From a virus, in the IMG/VR virus record IMGVR_UViG_3300021957_006346, positions 1 through 30,004 of that record: a stretch of 30,004 nucleotides of DNA, one strand, 5' to 3'. The notes under the pieces were generated by a model. The model was not told where the DNA came from and made no database searches. It saw nothing but the letters and a program-made list of their open reading frames with translations. The position numbers were made by a program, and so were the translations under genes. Below are positions 21,486 to 28,176 of this stretch, in pieces; the stretch's first letter is position 1, and every line of letters begins with the position of its first letter.

Positions 21486-22078
21486 TACCCTACTTTGATT
21501 AAAAATACCTTCACCCCGTCATCGCACATTGCATCTTCTTGGTAAAGCCCACCAGTGGATACCCTTTCCCCTCCAAGAATGACTGGCAACCAGTATCCAG
21601 TTTGCTCGGATGAGGGTTCCGCTTCTTCAATAAACCTATCCCCATGGTCATTGAACTCAACATATCCAGTCATTTCCCCAGCCGATACCTCAAACTGTAT
21701 GCCCCATTCAGTGTGTCCTTCACCTCCTTCATCTTCAGGAGTAGGGTCGTAGTCGGCAAATATCTCCGCCTCAGTAATTGTTGATGTAGAGCCATCAGCA
21801 TAATAAATAGTGTATGGTAAAGTCAGGCTGGTTGTTGACGGGCTGTCCGCTCCGTTTGATCGCGCTAGGACGGTGTAAACAAAACCGTCCATATCGGTGA
21901 TTTTTGTCTCAGTGAATCCTGAAAAATAGTTGAGGGTATCAGCGGTCTTTGATCTGTGCTCATTAGAAAACTCAACATTTCTTACGGACTCTCCTTCAAA
22001 ATCCATCTCGTCATTGTTGAGTCCGCTTAGAGGTTTTATCAAAGGGGGGAAAGTGAAGTCAGATGTAGGTAATGACAT
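21485..22078 (-). CDS. opposite-strand cassette gene 1, acidic hypothetical protein (197 aa)
   Basis: A leftward gene divergent from the scaffold with a 50-base gap, and coupled by TAATG to the 151-residue gene downstream. It opens MSLPTSDFTFPPLIKPLSG, is strongly acidic and beta-rich (TKITDMDGFVYTVLARSNG, LTLPYTIYYADGSTSTITE), and contains a D/E-rich loop (DYDPTPEDEGGEGH). It has no signal peptide, membrane helix or known motif. The strand and its own control region mark it as an independent insertion, a moron-like cassette. A role in the virion or in the host cannot be decided from sequence. Confidence 0.7.
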   Translation of the reverse strand: MSLPTSDFTFPPLIKPLSGLNNDEMDFEGESVRNVEFSNEHRSKTADTLNYFSGFTETKITDMDGFVYTVLARSNGADSPSTTSLTLPYTIYYADGSTSTITEAEIFADYDPTPEDEGGEGHTEWGIQFEVSAGEMTGYVEFNDHGDRFIEEAEPSSEQTGYWLPVILGGERVSTGGLYQEDAMCDDGVKVFLIKVG

Positions 22079-22084
22079 AAATGC

Positions 22085-22107
22085 AATTTAATTCTTGCAA
22101 TTAAATT
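22085..22107. promoter_or_regulatory. AT-rich perfect inverted repeat in the divergent intergenic region
   Basis: AATTTAATT (22085-22093) and AATTAAATT (22099-22107) are exact reverse complements around the 5-base centre CTTGC. A TTGCAA palindrome (22095-22100) overlaps the centre. The site lies in the 50 bases between the leftward 197-residue gene and the rightward scaffold gene, where both promoters would be expected. It could be an operator or a bidirectional promoter element. No convincing -35/-10 pair is visible. Confidence 0.5.
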
Positions 22108-22128
22108 AATCAATAGCAAAATGCGCTT

Positions 22129-23406
22129 ATGAGCAATCAGGTAGATACCGATTTATCAGAACAGACGGTAGAGGGTCAGGCGCAAGCCGATACCACTAAT
22201 ATCCAATCCGAAAACAACCAAGCTGGTTCAACAGACCATGTGGGTTCGGGTGAGGTGGAGCAAACTGAAGACATTGCAATTGCAAGTGAAGAGGTAGCAC
22301 CATCGCCAACAGAGGAAGTCAACAGCATTGGGGACATCAATCAATACGAGGCTATGAAAGCCCGACTTGAAGGAGACCCAGACGCACTTGCAACCGCAGC
22401 CCCTCCAGAGGGTGAGGCGGAAGCAGCAGAGGAGGAAGTAGAAACTCAGGAGGAGGTTACCACCCCGATTGACCCTACATCAGCCGCCGCGCTAGAAGCA
22501 GAAGCAGCCGAGACAGAAACTGAAAGCACTAATGATGAGGAAGCCGCTGCAAAGCGGGAATCTCAGTTTAGACTTCGCCCAGAGGAAAAATTGGATGCAG
22601 AGGCATTTAGAATTTTCAAAGCAGCACAATCCGCACAAGCACCTGTCTCAATGTCAGAAGCTTTAGGTTTAGCAAGAAATCATCTCGGAATCCCCGATAC
22701 GCAGCCAAATACTGCTAGTGATGATATCGTTGCAACAGACCAAGAAGCAGAAGATAGTGAAGATAGTGTATTTGACGGGATCACACAAGATGAAGCCAAG
22801 CAAAACCTTAGAGATCTACGAATGGATCAAAACAGGGCTATGCGTGATGGAGACTTGGATGAAGCAGCAGATATTGGAGAGCGAATCATCGACGCCGAAG
22901 AACTTATTGATGTTCTTGGTGAAAGAGAATCTGAAGCAATGGAAGTTGCAACCAGTGAGAGAAGCCGCCAGTTTGAAAATTCACACACCAAAGCCGTTGA
23001 AACATTTCCAGACTTTGCTAAAGAAGACACCGAGTTCTTCGCAAAGTGTAGGGAAATCGACGAAGCTCTGGAGACCACGGACGACCCTCGTTACTACGAT
23101 GCAAACAAGCCACTGCTTGTAGCGCAAATGGCAGCGAGAGAACTAAATGTAGCCCCGTTTATTGCAGGACAAGAGCCAGTAATTGCAAAAGCCGCAGCAG
23201 TTCAGAATCCATCTACCCCGCCTCAGCAATCCACTTCACCCCAGCCCGCAAGGACAGAGAAACCAGCACCATTACCATCCGCCAGCGGCGCATCGCGCAC
23301 TGGAGGAACCACTGGAGCTTCCAAAGACTTGCAGCAGAAAATCGCTGATATCGCCAACCCAGAAGACTTTGCCAAAATGGCAGCGGCTATGGGGCAGGTA
23401 GGCTAA
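22129..23406 (+). CDS. scaffolding protein, putative (425 aa)
   Basis: Sits directly before the major capsid gene, the usual place of the scaffold that shapes the procapsid and then leaves. The first 180 residues are extremely acidic and low-complexity (runs of Glu, Ala, Thr). Residues 200-290 are helical and coiled-coil-like (QNLRDLRMDQNRAMRDGDLD). A Pro/Ser/Gln-rich linker follows at about 350-390, then a short C-terminal amphipathic helix (LQQKIADIANPEDFAKMAAA), which in scaffolds usually binds the coat. Acidic, helical and ending in a small helix is typical, but scaffolds are poorly conserved. The ATG has no Shine-Dalgarno sequence. Confidence 0.7.
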   Translation: MSNQVDTDLSEQTVEGQAQADTTNIQSENNQAGSTDHVGSGEVEQTEDIAIASEEVAPSPTEEVNSIGDINQYEAMKARLEGDPDALATAAPPEGEAEAAEEEVETQEEVTTPIDPTSAAALEAEAAETETESTNDEEAAAKRESQFRLRPEEKLDAEAFRIFKAAQSAQAPVSMSEALGLARNHLGIPDTQPNTASDDIVATDQEAEDSEDSVFDGITQDEAKQNLRDLRMDQNRAMRDGDLDEAADIGERIIDAEELIDVLGERESEAMEVATSERSRQFENSHTKAVETFPDFAKEDTEFFAKCREIDEALETTDDPRYYDANKPLLVAQMAARELNVAPFIAGQEPVIAKAAAVQNPSTPPQQSTSPQPARTEKPAPLPSASGASRTGGTTGASKDLQQKIADIANPEDFAKMAAAMGQVG

Positions 23407-23423
23407 TTTACTCTATTACAAGT

Positions 23424-23473
23424 CTTTAGTGTAGTTCCTTTTATTGAAACAAAAGAAAAACTAAACACTAAAG
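23424..23473 (+). promoter_or_regulatory. 50-nt stem-loop in the leader of the major capsid gene
   Basis: Outer arms CTTTAGTGT (23424-23432) and ACACTAAAG (23465-23473) pair perfectly. Inside them AGTT pairs with AACT (with a 2-base bulge) and CTTTT (23438-23442) pairs with AAAAG (23451-23455), closing an 8-base loop. The structure ends four bases before the capsid ATG at 23478 and has no T-run after it, so it is not a standard terminator. It may protect the transcript or control capsid translation. Confidence 0.5.
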
Positions 23474-23477
23474 AACA

Positions 23478-24983
23478 ATGGCTTATAATACATCCAATAT
23501 AACAGGTCAAGGGATCGGCAACGCTCTCTCTAATGACCCATCGAACGCCTACGGTGACGCAGGCGCAGTTCGTGAACTATGGCGCAAAGGCGTCGAGGTT
23601 TTCGAGCAAACTACAGACTTCTTCGCTCCTATGGAGGGAGGTAGTTCCGCAATCATCGAGACCATCACAGACACTGCAAAGGGTCGCGGTCAGAAGATTA
23701 CATTCACCCAAATGGCTGGTCTCTATAATGAGCCTAAGCATGGTGACGAACTGTTTAACGACGAGAATGATTTTGAATCAATCAAGATCCATACTTACAC
23801 GTTGTCAGTTGATTACCTCCGCCACGGTGTTCGTTATACAGAACGCTCTGAGGAGTTCATGGGAATGCGCGGCGAGATCGCTGTTGGTATCCCTGAGCAG
23901 CTCGGTAAGTGGATGGGTCGTCAGAAATCTGAGAAGATGTTCATGTCGTTCCTTCACCACGGTGATTCTGAGAATCAAATCTTCGCTGGCAACAAAGCAT
24001 CTGCTGCTGACCTTGTGAGTGCCGATGTTCTTGATTGGGACACAATCACTGCTGGCAGCGTCCAGTTGCAACGCCTTAACGGCAAGCCAGCCAAAATGGG
24101 AACCGACAAGAGCGGTAATGCCATTAACCGCTACTGCTATGTTGCAACCACTGACACCTTGTTCAGCCTTGAGCAAGACAGTGATTACAAGACATTCTGC
24201 GTAGAAGCTGGTGTTCGCGGAGACGCTAACTACATCTTTGCAGGTGGATACACGGACGTTCGTGGTAACATCATCAAAAAGTATAACCCAGTCGATCACG
24301 ACGGTTATGGTGCAGTTGGTTCCCCGCTCAATCCAAAGGCATTCCTTGGTGTTGACACTACCGATGGCTTCTCAACCGAGAACTTCATTCTTGGTGGTGG
24401 ATCTACTGCCGCAGGTGCGCTCAGTGCGTCATACTTTAAGTATTTCCCACTACACGCATTCAAGTTCCTTGCAACCGACACTCTTGCCGCTGCAAACAGC
24501 TTGTATGGCTCAGGCGACTTCTACGTTGCTGTTGTCAACAGCCAGAACGCTGCTACTGACGCTGGTAAGATTGGTTTCTATGAAATCAGTGCCAACAACG
24601 GTAACAAGCTTACTGTCGGTGACAAGCTTCAGTCCACGGATACTTCTGCTGGCGATGCTTGGACTGGTTCCCCTGCTTGGGATGCCGCTGTGCACACCAA
24701 CACGCACGACGCTGGAACCTCTAGTGTTTACCTAGTAAACGCTGCTGGTGTTCCTCTTGGTCACACCCTCGTTCTTGGAGCGCAAGCTGCACGACGTGGT
24801 TATGGCAAGCACCGCAACTCCCGCACCGAAGACTCCCACGAAGGAGGTTTCGTTAAGGATGTGTTTGTGACTTCAGTCTTCGGACAGGAGCCATGTGAAG
24901 ATGCTTCTGGTCGCAAGGTCGGATACCTCATCCTTACACACGCAGTGCAATATGCTGGTGAGCCGTTCCCAACAGTGAGCTAG
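23478..24983 (+). CDS. major capsid protein (501 aa, N4-gp56/DUF4043-like)
   Basis: The shell subunit, expected to have the HK97 fold. It matches the N4-type capsid family in length and in the order of landmarks: GRGQKITFTQMAGLYNEP (69-86), GDELFNDENDFESI (89-102), VDYLRHGVRYTERSEE (111-126), then LGKWMGRQKSEKMF (142-155). In this family these are 'G-x-x-I-T-F', the R-H-G-V strand and the W-x-x-R helix. The C-terminus is beta-rich and ends AVQYAGEPFPTVS. Codon use differs from its neighbours: all 17 arginines are CGT, CGC or (once) CGA, with no AGA or AGG, as expected for the most abundant product. It is preceded by a leader hairpin and followed by terminator-like hairpins. Confidence 0.85.
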   Translation: MAYNTSNITGQGIGNALSNDPSNAYGDAGAVRELWRKGVEVFEQTTDFFAPMEGGSSAIIETITDTAKGRGQKITFTQMAGLYNEPKHGDELFNDENDFESIKIHTYTLSVDYLRHGVRYTERSEEFMGMRGEIAVGIPEQLGKWMGRQKSEKMFMSFLHHGDSENQIFAGNKASAADLVSADVLDWDTITAGSVQLQRLNGKPAKMGTDKSGNAINRYCYVATTDTLFSLEQDSDYKTFCVEAGVRGDANYIFAGGYTDVRGNIIKKYNPVDHDGYGAVGSPLNPKAFLGVDTTDGFSTENFILGGGSTAAGALSASYFKYFPLHAFKFLATDTLAAANSLYGSGDFYVAVVNSQNAATDAGKIGFYEISANNGNKLTVGDKLQSTDTSAGDAWTGSPAWDAAVHTNTHDAGTSSVYLVNAAGVPLGHTLVLGAQAARRGYGKHRNSRTEDSHEGGFVKDVFVTSVFGQEPCEDASGRKVGYLILTHAVQYAGEPFPTVS

Positions 24984-25008
24984 GTTAAAAACTAGCCCCT
25001 TTAGGGAG

Positions 25009-25023
25009 CGATTTAATAAATCG
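25009..25023 (+). terminator. short perfect hairpin after the capsid gene
   Basis: CGATTT (25009-25014) and AAATCG (25018-25023) pair around a 3-base loop. It lies 25 bases after the capsid stop and directly before the larger hairpin at 25029, so it may be part of the same processing or termination region. On its own it is weak (6 bp, AT-rich). Confidence 0.35.
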
Positions 25024-25028
25024 TAATT

Positions 25029-25066
25029 AGAGGGGAGATTGGAGCTTGTAACTTCATCTCCCCTCT
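25029..25066 (+). terminator. 11-bp perfect stem-loop after the capsid gene
   Basis: AGAGGGGAGAT (25029-25039) and ATCTCCCCTCT (25056-25066) are exact complements around a 16-base loop. The following bases (TCTATATTT) are T-rich but not a clean T-run. It separates the capsid gene from the next start at 25084 and is the strongest transcription-stop or mRNA-processing signal I see in the rightward block. It would let the capsid message be made in excess of the tail genes. Confidence 0.6.
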
Positions 25067-25083
25067 TCTATATTTCCTTCACA

Positions 25084-25509
25084 ATGAAAAAAAATACTGT
25101 CACTGCATACGTCATACGCCTTCCTCGAAAGGGGAACTTTGCGCCCCTAAAGTTGGGTTGTATGGAAACTAAATTCATCAGGACTAAAATGCCAAACGGC
25201 ATGGAGGATATGTGGATTGCAGGAAGCAAGATCTACACTGATCAAGAAGAGTTCAACAAAGATTCGCAACGTATTATGCCGTCAGCATATAAATTTAATT
25301 TGATGGCGTTTGCATATGTATTTGATTTAGAGGTAACCGAGGAGAAACCTGTCGAGCCTGCTCCAGAGCCTGCTCCAGAACCTATGTCTATAACTGGTCT
25401 TTCTCCATCTTTACCCACGCCGCCACCTGTAGCCCAAAAAAAGGTTGCAAAGAAAAAAGCCGCAAGCAAAAAACAGCCCAAAAAAAAGGCTGCTAACACC
25501 AAAACCTAA
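25084..25509 (+). CDS. head-associated protein with Lys/Ala-rich tail (141 aa)
   Basis: I start it at ATG 25084 (MKKNTVTAYVIRLPRKG). A longer frame from a TTG at 25039 would begin inside the terminator-like stem and is rejected. Residues 1-90 look like a small beta-rich domain (APLKLGCMETKFIRTKMPNG, YKFNLMAFAYVFDLEV). A Pro-Glu-Pro-Ala repeat (EPAPEPAPEP) and a linker follow, then a strongly basic end (KKVAKKKAASKKQPKKKA) resembling bacterial histone-like or H1-like tails. Position between capsid and adaptor suggests a minor head or DNA-contacting protein. No family recognised. Confidence 0.7.
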   Translation: MKKNTVTAYVIRLPRKGNFAPLKLGCMETKFIRTKMPNGMEDMWIAGSKIYTDQEEFNKDSQRIMPSAYKFNLMAFAYVFDLEVTEEKPVEPAPEPAPEPMSITGLSPSLPTPPPVAQKKVAKKKAASKKQPKKKAANTKT

Positions 25510-25511
25510 GC

Positions 25512-26228
25512 ATGACCCTCCTTGAAGTCAGAGATAACGTGCTGCGAGTCCTATGGGTTGAATACCCAACTCTTTGTCCCGATTATATTTACGAGGATGT
25601 GACGACCGCAATCAACTCGGCGTTCCAGCTCATTTGGACATCGCCACATGACTATTTTAGGCAGAACGAGTTCACCGCGACCGTCCCCTCTGGGGGTAGC
25701 GTCGATCTACCTGACAACATTCAAGAAGTCCAGACACCTTTATGGATTGCTGCGGAGAACAACAGGGAGCTTCACCGCATCCTAGACCAGTCGGAGTTCA
25801 ATCAGTTTTATCAACGATTTCACGGAAAAAGCGAAGCTGAGGTTGTAGCGGCTGGCACAGCGGCGGCTTCTTATTACTTTATTAAGACACGAAACCAATC
25901 TGGGGAAGACAATACTAGGGTCACCCTAATGGTTACACCAAAACCCTTGGTTGATGTCGATGTTACATATCTTGCAACTACAGAGGCTCCTAATTACACG
26001 GTGTCAGAGATAAAAACCCTTACCAGCGCGACCACCGTCGGAATGCCGCACAAATACGTTGAGTCCACCCTACTGCCAATCGCTCGCTTTTTCGCCATGA
26101 GGTCTCACTTCTTTTTTGAGAAAGACAAAGCAGGGATGATTAGCTCAGATGTGGCTCGAGCATCAGCCTTTATAGGGGTGTCTAACCCAGACGCAGGAAC
26201 CGAAAACTCAGACCCCGCTCAAGCATAA
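25512..26228 (+). CDS. head-tail adaptor protein, putative (238 aa)
   Basis: First of two adjacent proteins with an adaptor layout: an N-terminal helix with INSAFQLIW (34-42), then DYFRQNEFTATVPSGGSVDL (47-66) and a VQTPLWIAA strand, and a C-terminal helical pair (YVESTLLPIARFFAMRSHFF, then FEKDKAG). In T7 gp11- and P22 gp4-type adaptors the same 'aromatic F-R-x-x-x-F-T then S-x-D-L-P' pattern joins the portal to the tail. It follows the capsid group, as such adaptors do, and its stop overlaps the next start (TAATG). The subtype is not certain. Confidence 0.6.
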   Translation: MTLLEVRDNVLRVLWVEYPTLCPDYIYEDVTTAINSAFQLIWTSPHDYFRQNEFTATVPSGGSVDLPDNIQEVQTPLWIAAENNRELHRILDQSEFNQFYQRFHGKSEAEVVAAGTAAASYYFIKTRNQSGEDNTRVTLMVTPKPLVDVDVTYLATTEAPNYTVSEIKTLTSATTVGMPHKYVESTLLPIARFFAMRSHFFFEKDKAGMISSDVARASAFIGVSNPDAGTENSDPAQA

Positions 26229-27175
26229 TGATTGCCAAACAACTAGCCGAAAGATTAGCAAGGTTCACCGTATCGGGAACTTTGTCAGCAATGGATGTCC
26301 GTGATCAAATCACGATCGTAGATTGCATTAACGCATCGGTTTATAACTGGTTCGCTGCTGTTCCCGAGAGATACAGAATAACTACCGTCTCACATCTTAT
26401 TCGTCCACCCCTAAACACCACCGTGACCATGACTTCGGGTGGCAATGTAGTTGGCGGTCTAGTTGCTGAAGACTACATGCTAGGAGCGTCTATTATTGTC
26501 GGAAGCGAAGTTAACATGAACGAGATTATCTCGACAACCGATGGAGTTGCAACTTTGCTAAATGAGTTTCGCGGCGACACAGGGTCGCACTCCGCCACGA
26601 TCTACTTTGATACTATCATGCTTACAAATTATAACGTAAGCAGAATCACCAACCACCCTCGTATTCTTGATACAGGTGTAAAGCTCGTAAGGGATGATGA
26701 CGGGCTACTTGGTGTAGGGGCTGAAAGGCGCGGTGCAGGACACGGGGTGTCGGCTGGGCAGGGGATTTTTTATGGGGCGTCAATTTCCAGAGAGTTTGGT
26801 TCTCCACATCGTTACACAATCGAGAACACGGGGATGTCTCAGTTGGACGAAGCTCGCATCATGCTGCGGCTTGACCCGCTACCTATAGCTGAGGCTACCA
26901 TTCAGTTCGATGCGGCAATAGACGCTGCCACGCTAGGGTTGAGCGACTTAGACAATGACACCATCCTTTCCGTCCCCGATCAATACATTATACCCCACGT
27001 TCTACCTATGGCTAAAGCCGAACTGGCTGAGTCAGAAATTTGGGCAAATGAAAACACAAGACAGATCGCTTTGCAGAGAGGGGCAGGGGCATCGATCATA
27101 CCCAAAATAACCCAAGAGGTTTTGTCTAATACTGGAACACCTCAAAACCGAGTAAGAACCCGTAAAGGGTGGTAA
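26228..27175 (+). CDS. second adaptor or tail structural protein (315 aa)
   Basis: Coupled by TAATG to the 238-residue adaptor. Its architecture repeats that of its neighbour: an N-terminal helix with VDCINASVYNWFAAVPERYR (31-50), a long beta-rich middle with an AEDYMLGASIIVG strand, and a C-terminal helical pair (DQYIIPHVLPMAKAELAESE). The last helix ends in a basic tail (NRVRTRKGW). The shared plan suggests two related tail-assembly proteins, perhaps an old duplication. No enzymatic motif is visible. P22 gp4/gp10-like or another connector ring component is the likeliest role. Confidence 0.55.
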   Translation: MIAKQLAERLARFTVSGTLSAMDVRDQITIVDCINASVYNWFAAVPERYRITTVSHLIRPPLNTTVTMTSGGNVVGGLVAEDYMLGASIIVGSEVNMNEIISTTDGVATLLNEFRGDTGSHSATIYFDTIMLTNYNVSRITNHPRILDTGVKLVRDDDGLLGVGAERRGAGHGVSAGQGIFYGASISREFGSPHRYTIENTGMSQLDEARIMLRLDPLPIAEATIQFDAAIDAATLGLSDLDNDTILSVPDQYIIPHVLPMAKAELAESEIWANENTRQIALQRGAGASIIPKITQEVLSNTGTPQNRVRTRKGW

Positions 27176-27179
27176 AATC

Positions 27180-27596
27180 ATGGCTATTACAATTACAGCG
27201 AAACCTGAAGAAATCGAGTCCTCTATTACTCAGGCACTAGAGGGAGTGAATAATGCCTGCCTTGCAATGAGGCAAAGAGGGTTAACTGTTATATTGCCAG
27301 AAAGACTTGATTTTGAGCTGACTATCGCAAACAGCGAAGCAACAGGGGCTTCTACTAAGGATACATCCGAGAAGGATGGGGGGTCGTCCGTCTCAACCAC
27401 GACACACGGAACATCCACCCAGACGGCAAGCAAAACAGGGGGTGGGCATAACACCACCACCACTCCAAATGGTGAAGAATTTAGCACAACAACCATTACT
27501 CACCCCGCAGTCTCAACGGCATCTTCTGGCGGGGACGACACAAGGGAAAGTATGACGCAGCAGCATGCGTCCAAACCCCTGCAACCAACAGAATAA
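27180..27596 (+). CDS. Thr/Ser-rich protein 1 (138 aa)
   Basis: Starts at ATG 27180, five bases after the upstream stop. Residues 1-60 look ordered and helical (EEIESSITQALEGVNNACLA). From about residue 55 it becomes Thr/Ser/Gly-rich and low-complexity (GSSVSTTTHGTSTQTASK, HNTTTTPNGEEFSTTTI); Thr is about one fifth of the whole protein. The tail is probably disordered. Lying between adaptors and fibre, it may be a tail or fibre-attachment component; glycosylation or a flexible spacer role is possible but unproven. Confidence 0.65.
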   Translation: MAITITAKPEEIESSITQALEGVNNACLAMRQRGLTVILPERLDFELTIANSEATGASTKDTSEKDGGSSVSTTTHGTSTQTASKTGGGHNTTTTPNGEEFSTTTITHPAVSTASSGGDDTRESMTQQHASKPLQPTE

Positions 27597-27619
27597 AACA
27601 CCATCAACCTTACAAAACA

Positions 27620-27943
27620 ATGGCGGCGACAGTAACATATGTAGTAGTATCTAGGGATACCGATACAAGCACCAACAAGGGAACTGTTTCATTACAGACT
27701 CACCAAGGACAAACCACAAGGTCGACCCGAGCTACCCCTGCTGGGTCTACTGTTGAGAGGACTGACAAAACAGAAGACACCACTACTACTACCAATAAAG
27801 GTGATACTGTAGAAACAAGAACATCAACAGGTGTCGGCAACGTCGCTTCATCTACGACTGAAGATACTAGGGCTAATGAGGGAATAACTATTAAATTCTC
27901 TATCCCTATACAGCAGAAAAACCCAGTCACCCTATCCCCATAA
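27620..27943 (+). CDS. Thr-rich protein 2 (107 aa)
   Basis: A 107-residue protein of which about 28 residues are Thr. It opens with a strand (MAATVTYVVVSRDTD), has a low-complexity middle (RTDKTEDTTTTTNKGDTVET), and closes with a strand-like GITIKFSIPIQQ. The plan (strand, Thr-rich linker, strand) parallels the preceding gene, so the two may be divergent copies. The ATG has an A-rich leader without Shine-Dalgarno. The stop forms TAATG with the next gene. Confidence 0.6.
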   Translation: MAATVTYVVVSRDTDTSTNKGTVSLQTHQGQTTRSTRATPAGSTVERTDKTEDTTTTTNKGDTVETRTSTGVGNVASSTTEDTRANEGITIKFSIPIQQKNPVTLSP

Positions 27944-28164
27944 TGCAGACAAGATCCAACAAATCATTACTTGTAGCCAGCAGCGGAGACCAGCCTTGGG
28001 AAAGGGTTGGCGATACACTTGTTCCTACAGAAAAAGAAAAAGGCTCCCTGAAATCATCAATATGGAGATCAATAGCGGGTGTCTTAAATATAAAACTCAC
28101 AAACGAGAAAGAAGATCTTTACTGGGAAAAATCTGGGGCTACAATAGTCCCGAAAGCAATCTAA
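27943..28164 (+). CDS. small Trp-repeat protein (73 aa)
   Basis: Coupled by TAATG to the preceding gene. It contains two copies of a W-x-x-x-G-x-T-x-V-P unit: WERVGDTLVPTE near residues 19-30 and WEKSGATIVPKA near 61-72. Units of this kind are common in phage tail-fibre and collar-associated proteins, where the Trp-Gly turn forms a small beta motif. Between them lies a helix (SLKSSIWRSIAGVLNI). It ends 12 bases before the fibre gene, so a fibre accessory or attachment protein is likely. The family is not named. Confidence 0.6.
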   Translation: MQTRSNKSLLVASSGDQPWERVGDTLVPTEKEKGSLKSSIWRSIAGVLNIKLTNEKEDLYWEKSGATIVPKAI

Positions 28165-28176
28165 TTTTAATAAAAA

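Noticed and set aside
25039-25083. Extended TTG start for the 141-residue gene
   Set aside because: The TTG lies inside an 11-bp perfect hairpin; ATG 25084 gives a natural start.
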